From NCBI RefSeq assembly GCF_001611975.1, contig NZ_CP014525.1, positions 173,501 through 237,500 of the forward strand: a stretch of 64,000 bases of DNA, given 5' to 3'. The notes beneath the pieces are model-generated. The model made no database searches. It saw nothing but the letters and a program-made list of their open reading frames with translations, and had not been told where the DNA came from. The DNA comes from Haematospirillum jordaniae (GTDB lineage: Bacteria; Pseudomonadota; Alphaproteobacteria; Rhodospirillales; Rhodospirillaceae). A program made the position numbers and the translations under genes. Below, in pieces: positions 44,553-55,300 of this stretch. Each line of letters begins with the position of its first letter. The stretch's first letter is position 1.

Positions 44553-45000
44553 GGACGTTGTGCTTTACATTGATTCGGATGCCTGCCCGGTCAAGGAAGA
44601 TGCTGTCCGGGCAGCACGCCGTCATGGTATTGCCGTGGTGCTGGTCGGGAACCAGTGGATCCGCTCGCTGGAGGGAACACACATCCGGCAGGTTGTTGTG
44701 CCGGTAGAGCCAGATGCCGCAGATCACTGGATTGCCGCCGAGATTGGAAATGGCGATATCTGCATTACAAACGACATCCCGCTGGCCGCCCGTTGTGTAG
44801 AGGCAGGTGCAACAGCCCTGTCTCCATCCGGGCGTATCCTAGATGCAGCCTCGGCAGGCATGGCCTTGGCTGTTCGTGACTTGATGACCAACCTGCGCGA
44901 CAGTGGCGAAATCACGGGGGGACCACGCCCTTATTCATCCCGTGACCGGCAGGCTTTTCTGAATGCCCTTGAACGTCTTCTTGTCAGAAGCAAAACGTAG
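44539..45000 (+). CDS. YaiI/YqxD family protein (UPF0178)
   Basis: 153 residues. Family signature: LYIDSDACPVKEDAVRAARR near the N-terminus and CITNDIPLAARCVEAGATAL in the middle, a PIN-like acidic arrangement (D, D, D). Biochemical function is not established. It overlaps nrdB, so it is probably co-transcribed; a link to nucleotide metabolism is only positional. Confidence 0.85.
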   Translation: MPLHKDVVLYIDSDACPVKEDAVRAARRHGIAVVLVGNQWIRSLEGTHIRQVVVPVEPDAADHWIAAEIGNGDICITNDIPLAARCVEAGATALSPSGRILDAASAGMALAVRDLMTNLRDSGEITGGPRPYSSRDRQAFLNALERLLVRSKT

Positions 45001-45362
45001 CACATACCCGAAAAGAAGGTTTCTGGTGTCTCCAAGCCGACCCCTTGTGTGTCGCGACAGAAATACGGGCTGTTAATGACGATAGCCAGCCAATCCACCC
45101 CTTGTGGTGATCTGTAGCCTGCCGGCAACACTTTTACGAAGTGCCCAAGGTTCAACACACCGAAAACAAAGGAACCCTGATCAAACGCCCCACGTTCCCG
45201 GCCCTGACCGAGCACAACCTCGGCACATACCCTAGTCACTTTGCCTGCCTTGACCCCCAGCACCCCCTGCCCGATCATCAGGACCTTGGCATGGACCACA
45301 GCGTGCAAGCTTCTGGTCCATAGCTCGCTTTGTGCATGCACGACAATGCAGGTGGAGTTCTG
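45001..45362. other. 362-nt gap before the CheZ-like gene
   Basis: No gene is supported. A minus-strand frame (44931-45341) opens across it, but it runs antisense into the YaiI gene, lacks a ribosome-binding site and shows no family features. No terminator or promoter stood out. Confidence 0.5.
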
Positions 45363-46103
45363 ATGACCAAGCAGTCAGACGAGCCAGAAGCAGTCCTAGG
45401 GCGCGAGTTTGGTAATCTTGCCGCAGCCGTTACTGCCATGTCCCGGGAGATTCAGGGCGCTGTGGTCAAAGCCATACGCGATGAAATCAACCGCATGGCT
45501 GCAGATGGTGTTCTGATCAAACCGGTCACTCCTGAACAGCCTGAGGCAAACCGCCCGCGCTCACTCCACGACGGAAACTTCAGCCTAGTACGCGATGGAT
45601 TGCAGGAGCTGGTCGAACGGATCGAAATGACCCGTGACCATGTATCAGCACTAACCCCGGCCGCAGGAGAGAGTGATCAAATTCTGGCGGCAACATCGGA
45701 ATTAAAGTCGGTTGTTGATGCAACCGAGCAAGCGACCCAAACCATTTTGACCGCAACAGAAGCCATACAAGCCATCATCGATCAGGCACATACCGCTGGC
45801 GATCTTGATACCGGCCTGTACCAAAAGCTGGGCGAACAATCGATTCAGATCATGACAGCCTGCAGCTTCCAAGATCTGACCGGGCAAAGGATATCCGCAA
45901 CGGTCAACACCCTGATGCACGTGGAAGCCGAACTGAAACGGCTAGTCGAACTGTGGGAAATCGAAGAAGGGCTTGCCAAGGCAGAAAATGTGCGCAACCG
46001 CCCCAATGACAACCGCCCGGACAAGCACCTCCTCCACGGACCACAAGCCGATGGCAAGGGTGTATCCCAAGACGATATCGATTCCATGCTGCGCAACTGG
46101 TAA
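45363..46103 (+). CDS. CheZ-family phosphatase-like protein
   Basis: 246 residues from ATG 45363 (GGTGGAG upstream). The segment CSFQDLTGQRISATVNTL matches the CheZ catalytic helix, whose Gln (in QDLTGQR) attacks CheY-P. The C-terminus GVSQDDIDSMLRNW looks like the CheY-binding tail. The long N-terminal helix region (about 20-110) suits a four-helix bundle. CheZ would speed CheY-P decay in flagellar control; no other chemotaxis gene is nearby. Confidence 0.85.
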   Translation: MTKQSDEPEAVLGREFGNLAAAVTAMSREIQGAVVKAIRDEINRMAADGVLIKPVTPEQPEANRPRSLHDGNFSLVRDGLQELVERIEMTRDHVSALTPAAGESDQILAATSELKSVVDATEQATQTILTATEAIQAIIDQAHTAGDLDTGLYQKLGEQSIQIMTACSFQDLTGQRISATVNTLMHVEAELKRLVELWEIEEGLAKAENVRNRPNDNRPDKHLLHGPQADGKGVSQDDIDSMLRNW

Positions 46104-46117
46104 AAGCCCTGCGGCCA

Positions 46118-47944
46118 TCATCCTTGGCATGAATCACGGAGAGGCCGCGTCATCTGCCCTAGCCACACCCTGTCCTCTTCTTTCAGAAATGCGCTGACAT
46201 CCCTGAAAATGCGATGGTGATAGGCGTCGATCCATGCACGCTCGTCATCTGTCAGCAAGGAATGGTCAATCAGACGATGATCCAACGGGACCAGGGTCAG
46301 GGTTTCAAAACCCAGCATGGTCCGTATAGCATCAGGGGGCTGAGGAAACAGCTCGACAACAACCTGCAACATCTCAATCCGGATCCCGTACGCCCCGTCC
46401 TTGTAATAGCCGGGTTCATTGGACAGGATCATGCCGGGACACAGGGGCACAGAGGCAGGAAGCTTGGATATACGCTGCGGTCCCTCATGAACAGACAGAT
46501 AACTGCCAACACCATGCCCGGTACCATGGTCATAATCCAGACCATCATCCCATAAAAAGCGGCGCGCCAGCACATCCAGCTGACTCCCGGTCGTTCCTTC
46601 GGGGAAACGCACAGTGGCCAAGGCAATATGGCCCTTCAGAACCTGGGTATAACGCCGCAGATGCTCTGGCTCAACAACACCACTAACAACAGTCCTGGTC
46701 ACATCAGTTGTGCCATCTAGGAACTGACCGCCACTATCAACCAGATATAACGGCCCGGATGTCACCGGGACATCTGATTCCCGGGAAACACGGTAATGGC
46801 AGATAGCGCCATGATGCCCGGCGGCAGAGATAGTCTCGAAGCTTGGCCCCCGAAAATGCTCCAGATCGCGGCGGAAACCCTGAAGCATCTCTGCAACCTG
46901 GTATTCGCCGGGCGCCTCTCCCGCTTGCAGGGTTCGGTCAAGCCAGCCCAAGAAACGAACCATGGCAATGGCATCACGGTGGTGGGCAGCCCTAGCCCCA
47001 CGCAGCTCAATGCTGTTCTTGCAGGCTCGCGGCAAGGCGCAGGGATCATCGCCCACACACACCACAGCGCCGGAAGAAGAAAGGATATCCGTGATGGCAA
47101 CGGTACCTGTCTGCCGATCAACACGGACCTTCTTCCCTGACAGCCCACGTAATCCATCGACGAACAAAGCCCTGTCGTGCAAACGTACAGAAACCGGGCT
47201 GGCCATATCTGCAAGGTGATCACGCACCTCCGCCGTAACCTTGACCGGATCGATATAAAGATCCATCGTGGCATTGGCGTGAACAAGCGCATAACACAGG
47301 ACAAGGGGCGTACACGGAACATCACTCCCCCTGATGTTCAAAAGCCAGCACACGCTTTCCGGCACTCCCAGAACGGCAGCATGAACCCCGGATGCCGATA
47401 AAAGACCAGCAATCTGCAAGATTTTTTCGCTGGCAGAAACACCGGCATATTTCAGCGGATGCGGGACGGCCGGTGCCTCGGGCAAAGCCGGACGATCGTC
47501 CCAAACCACATCGACAGGGTTTGGAACCAGCGGAGCCAGACGCGCCCCAACCCTTTCCAGCACGGAGCGTATTTTCTCAAGAGAACCCGCAGTATGCAAC
47601 CATGGGTCAAACCCTATGACCTGCCCCGGACGAATATGACTTTCCAGCCACTTTGACGGTGGAAAATCAGTCAGATGGCAATGGCGGTACAAACCACCAT
47701 CGGTTTCCTCCCGCGCCTGGATTGTATACCGGCCATCGACAAACAGACCGGCCTGATCCGGCAGCACAACAGCAATCCCGGCAGAGCCCGTGAAACCAGT
47801 CAACCAGGCAAGACGCTCGCTGGAAGGGGGAACATACTCCCCCTGATATTCATCAGGCCGCGGGACCAGAAACCCATCAACCCCTTGATTCAAAAGAGTC
47901 TCACGCAAACGGGCCAAACGACTGGCCTGCTGTTCCCGGTTCAT
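46118..47944 (-). CDS. Aminopeptidase P family metallopeptidase
   Basis: 608 residues, the three-domain architecture seen in eukaryotic-type aminopeptidase P: two creatinase-like N-terminal domains (1-300) and a pita-bread catalytic domain. Metal ligands: the two Asp in YLVDSGGQFLDGTTDVTRT, His in GHGVGSYLSVHEGP, and two Glu in LSNEPGYY and RIEMLQVV. It removes the first residue from peptides with proline at position two. It is longer than E. coli PepP (441). It converges on the CheZ-like gene. Confidence 0.92.
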   Translation of the reverse strand: MNREQQASRLARLRETLLNQGVDGFLVPRPDEYQGEYVPPSSERLAWLTGFTGSAGIAVVLPDQAGLFVDGRYTIQAREETDGGLYRHCHLTDFPPSKWLESHIRPGQVIGFDPWLHTAGSLEKIRSVLERVGARLAPLVPNPVDVVWDDRPALPEAPAVPHPLKYAGVSASEKILQIAGLLSASGVHAAVLGVPESVCWLLNIRGSDVPCTPLVLCYALVHANATMDLYIDPVKVTAEVRDHLADMASPVSVRLHDRALFVDGLRGLSGKKVRVDRQTGTVAITDILSSSGAVVCVGDDPCALPRACKNSIELRGARAAHHRDAIAMVRFLGWLDRTLQAGEAPGEYQVAEMLQGFRRDLEHFRGPSFETISAAGHHGAICHYRVSRESDVPVTSGPLYLVDSGGQFLDGTTDVTRTVVSGVVEPEHLRRYTQVLKGHIALATVRFPEGTTGSQLDVLARRFLWDDGLDYDHGTGHGVGSYLSVHEGPQRISKLPASVPLCPGMILSNEPGYYKDGAYGIRIEMLQVVVELFPQPPDAIRTMLGFETLTLVPLDHRLIDHSLLTDDERAWIDAYHHRIFRDVSAFLKEEDRVWLGQMTRPLRDSCQG

Positions 47945-48319
47945 GAATCCTCCCGTTCTATGAAATCAGTTAGCTGAAATTATGTCTGCCAACAGGCAGT
48001 ATTGGCATACTATCGCACGCCTTTTCCTATGGCTTCACAGAAAAAATGATTCTCTTTCATGAATAGAGAGCTATGCTTTATTGTCAGAACCATGCACAGG
48101 ATGCATTACTGCATCGCGAAAGAAGCGTATATTGGTCTGCAAGAGTCAGAATTACAGTGTCCTGAGTTTGGAGGCGCCCCAATTGGCAAACGCTTTGCGT
48201 CGTCGATGCGGTGCTTGGTACCTGTACGGGGACGGATTTTTCCGAATCCCCCTTGATGTATCGGTTATACAGAATGTCGGTTGTCTTCAGAAACCCCTGC
48301 CCGGTCTCGGAGCATTAGC
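47945..48319. other. 375-nt AT-rich gap between pepP-like and DUF1127 genes
   Basis: Short divergent leaders. I see no gene; the plus-strand frames of about 65-80 codons have no family features. A clear promoter was not found. Confidence 0.5.
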
Positions 48320-48526
48320 ATGAGCGCAAGCACAGTCTTCGGAAGCCTTATCGAGCAGTTCCGCTCTTGGCGCGACCGCACGCGGGAGGCAGATCTCCTC
48401 AGGTCCATGAGTGACCGTGAGCTGATGGATCTTGGCCTGTCCCGCGGAGACGTGGAGCAAATTATTGCCGGCACATATCTTGACAGGCGGAAAGTGCAGG
48501 CACGTCGCCAGCACCCAGAATCCTGA
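48320..48526 (+). CDS. DUF1127 small protein
   Basis: 68 residues from ATG 48320 (GGAG seven bases upstream). DUF1127 features: an arginine-rich amphipathic region (EQFRSWRDRTREADLLRSM) followed by SDRELMDLGLSRGDVEQII. Short DUF1127 proteins in other alphaproteobacteria influence phosphate uptake and RNA metabolism; here the role is unknown. Confidence 0.85.
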   Translation: MSASTVFGSLIEQFRSWRDRTREADLLRSMSDRELMDLGLSRGDVEQIIAGTYLDRRKVQARRQHPES

Positions 48527-48565
48527 GGCTGGTCAGCACTCCCGAAGGATGGCAACACGCCTCCT

Positions 48566-49495
48566 TCAGGACGGGATGTTTGGCTGTGCCTCAAGAACAA
48601 GGGTCACCCAAGGATCCAGCTCGATGCGTTCGCGCAGGCACAGGCCAGATGCCCGATAGGCCTCCAGAACCATATTTTCCTGGTTGATCAGGAGCCCGGC
48701 CAAGATGACGCGCCCGCCGGGGGCCAGAACCTTGGCCATATCAGAGGCCATCTCACACAGAGGACGCGCCAGAATGTTGGCACAGATCACGTTATAAGGC
48801 GCCGGGTCCTGTACACCGGCGTTCGTGAAGCCATCCCCCGGAAAAACGGTCATCAGGTTGGAAACCCCGTTCTTCTCAGCATTAAGATGAGCTACCCGAG
48901 TACTTTCCTCATCAATGTCTGTCGCAACAACCGGGATTCCCCAACAGCGCGCCAGCGCCAAGCCAAGAATACCGGAGCCACAGCCCATATCCAGCGCCCG
49001 TCCCTGCCCTTGGCTCAGAACCTCCCCGGCAGCAGCCATCCGATCCAGAGCCAACAAGCAACCGTATGTACTTTGGTGCTCACCGGACCCAAAGGCCGTA
49101 GAAGCATCAACCTGCAGAGCAATCGTTCCTTCTGGTGGCGGCTCGGCCCAATGGGAGCCATGCACAAAAAAGCGCCCCGCTTGAATCGGAGGAAAAGCCA
49201 ACAGGTTCTCGGCCAGCCAGTTGCGCGGTGGCTCGTGCTCAACCGTCACTGCGGGCTCTTCAATCCCGGCCGCTTCAGCCGCCAAAGACAAGGACACAGA
49301 AACAGCCGGCTTGTCGTATGGGCCATCTGAATAGGCATCAACAACCCATTTCCCGTGATCCGGTCCACCATCTTCTATTTCAAAACACAGAACCGCATCA
49401 AAGTATGGCTCAAGCGCAGCTTCATACAGTTCCAGTGCTGTGTGGGGAACAACCAGACGGATACGCCACGTATCCTCAGCTTTCTTGATGGACAT
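48566..49495 (-). CDS. prmA: Ribosomal protein L11 methyltransferase
   Basis: 309 residues. N-terminal substrate-recognition domain (about 1-100), linker, and a class I SAM domain with motif I RALDMGCGSGILGLAL near 170-185 and the NxxP-like motif NVICANILARPL. It methylates L11 (29464-29895) at N-terminal and lysine residues. GSGEHQST before motif I is a PrmA signature. Confidence 0.94.
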   Translation of the reverse strand: MSIKKAEDTWRIRLVVPHTALELYEAALEPYFDAVLCFEIEDGGPDHGKWVVDAYSDGPYDKPAVSVSLSLAAEAAGIEEPAVTVEHEPPRNWLAENLLAFPPIQAGRFFVHGSHWAEPPPEGTIALQVDASTAFGSGEHQSTYGCLLALDRMAAAGEVLSQGQGRALDMGCGSGILGLALARCWGIPVVATDIDEESTRVAHLNAEKNGVSNLMTVFPGDGFTNAGVQDPAPYNVICANILARPLCEMASDMAKVLAPGGRVILAGLLINQENMVLEAYRASGLCLRERIELDPWVTLVLEAQPNIPS

Positions 49496-49579
49496 GGGAA
49501 CTTTAGAAATCCAGATGAAGAATGATCCGACCGCTTCTAGCAGACCAGAACAAGAAAGTCATGGCCAACCTTGCCCTAA

Positions 49580-49885
49580 CTAGGCAGGACACGTTGCATA
49601 TGTGCTTTCAAAATCAGCTGCTACGCGCTGGTCCCGCAAGGGGCGAACCCGGCGAATGGATTCCTCGTACAGGGGATGCTGCTTGTAGGCATCCAAATCT
49701 TCAAGGGAATCAAACTCGCAATAGACAACAACATCCATCTCGCGGGACAGCGTATCGCGTTTCGTATTATAGCAAACCTCGAAATTATGAGCCCCGGGAA
49801 TACCAGCCAAAATCTCCAGCCCTTCCTTGATGGCTGGCAGGTACGCTGGATCCTTGGCGCTGAACAGGACAACGTGGCGAATCAC
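49580..49885 (-). CDS. Dabb (stress-responsive A/B barrel) protein
   Basis: 101 residues starting MIRHVVLFSAKD, followed by an alternating beta-alpha pattern and the C-terminal DLDAYKQHPLYEESIRRV. Members are dimeric ferredoxin-like barrels with varied or unknown substrates. Located between pcrA-like and prmA genes on the same strand. Confidence 0.85.
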   Translation of the reverse strand: MIRHVVLFSAKDPAYLPAIKEGLEILAGIPGAHNFEVCYNTKRDTLSREMDVVVYCEFDSLEDLDAYKQHPLYEESIRRVRPLRDQRVAADFESTYATCPA

Positions 49886-49993
49886 GATCTCGTCTCCGGA
49901 AAATACAAAGAATGAAAAAAGACAGGGCAGAGTATCATAATCGAGCGAACCCGCAGGAAAAACATATCCGAACCGGGCATTGGCAAGATCCTG

Positions 49994-52276
49994 TCAGAAG
50001 GGAACATCCCCCCCATCATCGGCCGAGGACGCATTCACAAAACTGGCCAGAACACGCTTGACGCCTGCTTTGTCGAACGCAACCTCCAGCTTGTCTCCAT
50101 CGACCGAGAGGATTGTCCCCGGCCCAAACTTCTGGTGAAAAACACGATCCCCAAGGGACCAAGCACCAGCAGGTTTTGCCGACGTCGCCCGCGAAGACAA
50201 TGAGACACCTGCACCAGCCCGGGAAGAAAACGACTGCCGGTAATAACCCATGGACGCCGCACCGGTGTCAGAGCGCTCCTCAACACACTCCTGTGGCAAT
50301 TCCCCGATAAAGCGCGATGGCAAACACTGTTGCCAATCGCGAAAGATACGGCGCTGCGAGGCATGACTGACGAAAACCCGCCGACGGGCTCTAGTCAACC
50401 CGACATAAGCCAACCGACGCTCCTCTTCCAAGGATTGCTGACCACCGTCATCCAAGGCCCGACGATTGGGAAACACGTCTTCCTCCCACCCCGGCAGGAA
50501 AACCGTATCGAACTCGAGGCCCTTGGCGGCATGCAGGGTCATCAGCGTCACGCTCTCCCCCGTGCCGGCCTTGCTGTCATTTTCCATAACCAAGGCTACA
50601 TGCTCCAGAAATTCCTCCAGAGCTTCATAATCCTCCAGCCCACGGACAAACTCCTGCAGGTTCTCCACACGCCCCGGTGCCTCGGGGGTCTTGTCGCGTT
50701 TCCACATCTCCATATACCCGGACCCGTCCAGAACCATGGACGCGAGCTCGGATGGAGGCAAGGAAAGCCGCAAGGTCGCCCATTCATCAAGACGGGCGAT
50801 AAAATCAGCCAGAACCGCCCGGGGACGGGTCTTCATTTCATCGGTTCCAATAACGGAACGGGCTGCATCCAGAAGAGACAGGCTTCCGGCACGGGCTACA
50901 CGGTGGATCACCTGAAGAGCCCCATCCCCCAAACCACGCTTGGGCGTATTGATAATCCGTTCAAACGCCAAGTCATCCTGTGGCTGGCAGATCAAACGCA
51001 GGTAGGCCAAAATATCCCGGATTTCCAGACGCTCGTAGAACCGCAGCCCCCCGACCATCCGGTAGGGGGTTCCTGTCGTGATCAGACGTTCTTCAAATTC
51101 ACGGGTCTGGAACCCGGCCCGCACCAGTATAGCCATACTGGACAAGGACTCACCGTGCCGGCGCAGATCCTCTACCTGACTGACGACAGTCCGCGCCTCC
51201 GCGGAGCCATCCCACACGGCAGACACCACAATCTTCTCACCACGTTCGGTGCTACCTGCCGCGTATAAATCCTTGCCTAGGCGACTGCTGTTATGGCGAA
51301 TCAAGGCAGAAGCCGCCCCCAGAATAACCGGGGTGGAACGATAATTACGTTCTAGGCGCACAACCATTGCACCGGGAAAATCCTGTTCAAATCTCAGGAT
51401 ATTGCCGACTTCGGCCCCGCGCCACGAGTAGATCGACTGATCATCATCACCAACGCAGCAAATATTACCGTGCCCCTGCGCCAGAAGACGCAGCCACAGG
51501 TACTGGGCCACGTTGGTATCCTGATATTCATCAACCAGAATATAGCGGAACTGCTGCTGATAGCCCTGCACGATATCCGGACAAGATCGGAACAGCGACA
51601 ACACATGCAGCAAAAGATCGCCGAAATCACAGGCATTGAGCTCCATCAGGCGCGCTTGATAGGACCGGTATAAATCCTTCCCTGCCCCACCCGCCAGACT
51701 GCCAATCTCAAGAGCAGGGACATCATGGGGCGTCCAGCCGCGATCTTTCCAACGCTGAAGAATGGCCATCACCATGGGAACCGGCCACTTCTTGAGATCA
51801 AGACCGGCCTCCAGCATCAAGGCTTTCAGAACCCTCTGCTGATCATCGGTGTCCAGTATGGAAAAGCCACTGCGCAGACCGATCTGCTCCCCATGCCGAC
51901 GGAGAATCTTCACACACAGGGCGTGGAAAGTCCCCAGCCAGACCTGATCCGCTGTCGGCCCCAGCAGGGCCGACACTCTTTCCCGCATTTCGCGGGCAGC
52001 ACGGTTGGTAAAGGTGACAGCCATAATCTGCCACGGGCGGGCCAGATGCGTACCCGCAATGTGGGTCAGACGGGCTGTCAACACCCGGGTCTTGCCTGTA
52101 CCAGCCCCGGACAGGACCAGCAGCGGGCCATCGGTTGTCGTAACCGCCCGCAGCTGCTCGGGGTTAAGGCCGTCAAGCCAAGGTGTTGCAACCGGGCCCC
52201 GATCTGCATCAGCAGGGGAGAAGGGAGTGTTGCTGTCATCAGCAAGGTCAAAAGGATCGCTATTCATGCCGGTCAC
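49994..52276 (-). CDS. ATP-dependent DNA helicase, UvrD/PcrA type
   Basis: 760 residues, SF1A helicase (3'-5'). Walker A SGAGTGKT (56-63), motif II LVDEYQDTN, motif III GDDDQSIYSWRGA, motif V/VI VTLMTLHAAKGLEFD and AYVGLTRARR. The C-terminal tail contains GDRVFHQKFGPGTILSVDG, the Tudor-like domain of PcrA/UvrD that binds RNA polymerase. It acts in repair and in clearing stalled polymerases. GTG 52276 or ATG 52267 may be the start. Confidence 0.94.
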   Translation of the reverse strand: MTGMNSDPFDLADDSNTPFSPADADRGPVATPWLDGLNPEQLRAVTTTDGPLLVLSGAGTGKTRVLTARLTHIAGTHLARPWQIMAVTFTNRAAREMRERVSALLGPTADQVWLGTFHALCVKILRRHGEQIGLRSGFSILDTDDQQRVLKALMLEAGLDLKKWPVPMVMAILQRWKDRGWTPHDVPALEIGSLAGGAGKDLYRSYQARLMELNACDFGDLLLHVLSLFRSCPDIVQGYQQQFRYILVDEYQDTNVAQYLWLRLLAQGHGNICCVGDDDQSIYSWRGAEVGNILRFEQDFPGAMVVRLERNYRSTPVILGAASALIRHNSSRLGKDLYAAGSTERGEKIVVSAVWDGSAEARTVVSQVEDLRRHGESLSSMAILVRAGFQTREFEERLITTGTPYRMVGGLRFYERLEIRDILAYLRLICQPQDDLAFERIINTPKRGLGDGALQVIHRVARAGSLSLLDAARSVIGTDEMKTRPRAVLADFIARLDEWATLRLSLPPSELASMVLDGSGYMEMWKRDKTPEAPGRVENLQEFVRGLEDYEALEEFLEHVALVMENDSKAGTGESVTLMTLHAAKGLEFDTVFLPGWEEDVFPNRRALDDGGQQSLEEERRLAYVGLTRARRRVFVSHASQRRIFRDWQQCLPSRFIGELPQECVEERSDTGAASMGYYRQSFSSRAGAGVSLSSRATSAKPAGAWSLGDRVFHQKFGPGTILSVDGDKLEVAFDKAGVKRVLASFVNASSADDGGDVPF

Positions 52277-52331
52277 TATAGGTGTTCCTGCTCATTGAAA
52301 CAGCCCTAAAACACCATCGGGATCATCCTTA

Positions 52332-55300
52332 CTAGACCTTGAAGTACTTGGCTTGGGGATGATGCAGGACAATGGCGCTGGTGGATTGCTCAGGGTGCAG
52401 CTGATCCCCTTCACTCATCTCCAGACCCAGGCGGCCTGCACCCAGCAAATCCAGCAGCTTCTCCTGATCGGCCATATTGGGACAGGCCGGATACCCAAAG
52501 GAATAGCGGGCACCCCGGTACCCTTGCTTGAGCAAGTCGGCAATATCGCGGGCATCCTCGGCAGCAAATCCCAACTCCGCCCTTATCCGCTTGTGTACGT
52601 ACTCGGCCATGGCTTCCGCCATTTCCACCGAAAGGCCATGCAGGTACAAATAATCTTGATATCGGTTTTCCGAAAACCAGTGTCGCGCCACATCAGATAC
52701 ATGGCTGCCCATCGTAACAACCTGTAGAGCGACGACATCGCAAGGGCCGCCTGCATCAAGCTCCCGAACAAAATCAGCCAGACACAGCCCCCCCTTGAAA
52801 CGCTGGCGCGGAAATGTAAACCGAGCTGCCTCGCGCAGGCCATCTTCGTGGAACAAGATAACAGTGTCCCCTTCACTACCTGCCTTCCAGTACCCGTAGG
52901 CTGCCTTGGGGTGCAAGATAGTCTCGGCATTACAGATATCAAGCATCCTTTGCAGGATGGGACGCACCTCGTCTCTAGTCCATGCCCGCCATTCCGCGCG
53001 GTCCCGCCCCTGTTTACGGAATCCCCACTGAAACTGATACAACATCACTTCATTCAAATAGGGTACAAGAGCCTTGATCGGCACCTGCTCCACCAGCGCC
53101 GCCCCCCAGAAAGGCGGTACTGGCAAGGTAGACATTGCAGCCAGTTCCTGCCGACGCAGGGAGACTTCGTTCCAGTCAACCGGCCGTTCCGCCATTGTAT
53201 GCACAGCGACTTTTTCTGTCTCTGCAGCCGGGTGAATAGATCGCGAAGGCCGCCCTGCCCGCTTGGCCCTAGCAGCCTCCACATGCTCTGCAAAGCGCCC
53301 CTCCACCACCTTGGCCATCAGATCCAGGCCATCAAAAGCATCCCGCGCATAGGCTACCAGCCCATTATTCCCGTTGGCGGCATAAGCGTCGGAACAGTCT
53401 GTTTCCACAAACGCCCGTGTCAAGGCTGCCCCACCCAGCATAACCGGGATGGACAGTCCCTGCCGGGCCATTTCTTCCAGATTTTCTTTCATGATCACTG
53501 TTGATTTGACCAGCAGGCCAGACATGCCGATGGCATCCGCATGATGCGCGCGGGCAGCCTCAATAATGGCCGAAACCGGCTGCTTGATGCCAAGGTTGAT
53601 GACCCGGTATCCATTGTTGGTCAGGATGATATCAACCAGATTCTTGCCGATATCGTGCACGTCACCCTTCACGGTAGCCAGCACCAGTGTTCCCCTAGCC
53701 TGGCCATCCGTCTTTTCCATAAAGGGCTCCAGCCATGATACCGCAGCTTTCATGGTCTCGGCAGATTGCAAGACAAACGGCAACTGCATTTGACCAGCCC
53801 CGAACAATTCGCCGACCTCCTTCATGCCATCGAGAAGATAGATATTGATGATGTCCAAGGGCGGATGAGCCTTCATCGCCTCTTCCAGATCCACCTCCAA
53901 CCCCTGACGATCCCCGTCGATAATACGCTGGCGCAGCCGTTCCTCCACGGTTGTGGCCACAACCATCTTTGGGCCGGACACACCCTCCCGGTCACGGAAC
54001 AGGGCAATAAAAGCATGCAGGGGATCATAGCCCGGGGCACGGCGGTCAAAGATCAAGTCTTCCGCGCACTTGACCTCTTCCGGAGCCAGTTTGTGCAACG
54101 GCATGATCTTGGACACGTGCACAATGGCCCCGGTCATGCCACGCTTGACCGCATGGTGCAGGAAAACCGAATTCAGGACCTGCCGAGCCAATGGCTTCAG
54201 GCCAAAAGAGATGTTGGAAAGCCCGAGAATAATCTGGCATTCCGGCAGGACACGGGCAATTTCCTCTATGGCATCCAGGGTCTCCATCCCCAGGCGCCGG
54301 TCATCATCATTTCCGGTACAAATGGTAAATGTCAGGGGATCAAACATCAGATCAGAGGCTGGCAACCCGTGGTGCGTACAGGCAAAGTCATACAAGCGTC
54401 TGGCAATCCTGACCTTGCCGGCACAATCTTTTGCCATGCCGTCCTCATCAATGGTCAGGGCAATCACCGAGGCACCAAACCGGCGGGCCAGCCGCACCCG
54501 GTCTGCTGCATGCCCCTCTCCATCCTCGAAGTTGATGGAATTGATAACGGCCTTGCCGCCATACAACTTCAACGCCGCTTCAATCACCGGGGTTTCCGTG
54601 GAATCAATCACCAAGGGCGCGTTGACAGTCCCTCGCATCCGGCTGACAACCGCCAACATGTCTGCTGTTTCATTGCGCCCGACAAACGCTGTGCAGACAT
54701 CCAAGGTATTGGATCCCTCCCGCACCTGTTCACGGCCCATGGCCACTGCACCGTCCCAGTCCTCTACCTCCTGGAGCTGGCGGAACTTCTTGGATCCATT
54801 GGCGTTGCAGCGCTCTCCGATCGACAGGAATGCATTTTCCTGACGCAGATCAACCCGGCTGTAAAGCGAGGCAACAGCCGGCACCCAATGGAACTGCCGA
54901 CGGACAGGAGCAGGACGCAGCGACGCATCGCCCATACGCCGCAACATGGTATCAACGGCCATGGTATGCGCTGGCGTTGATCCACAACAGGACCCAACAA
55001 TATTGACACCGTCTTCCCTGATGAAACGTTCATGCCAGCTGGCTAGTTCCGGCGGTGTCAGGGGATAGAACGTCTTCCCGTCCCTCAACTCGGGAAGGCC
55101 GGCATTGGGCTGCAACGATATGCATCCCGGCCAATTCTCTGACAGCCAGCGCACATGCTCTGCCATTTCCGCAGGCCCCGTCGCACAGTTCAGGCCCAGA
55201 CAGTCAACCTCCAAGGCATGAGCCACCGTTGCAGCCGCACCAATATCGGTTCCGACAAGAAGGGTACCCGTAGTTTCAACGGTCACCTGCAGCAAAATTG

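Noticed and set aside
44931..45341. A 136-codon minus-strand frame before the CheZ-like gene
   Set aside because: It overlaps the YaiI gene antisense, lacks a ribosome-binding site and resembles no family.
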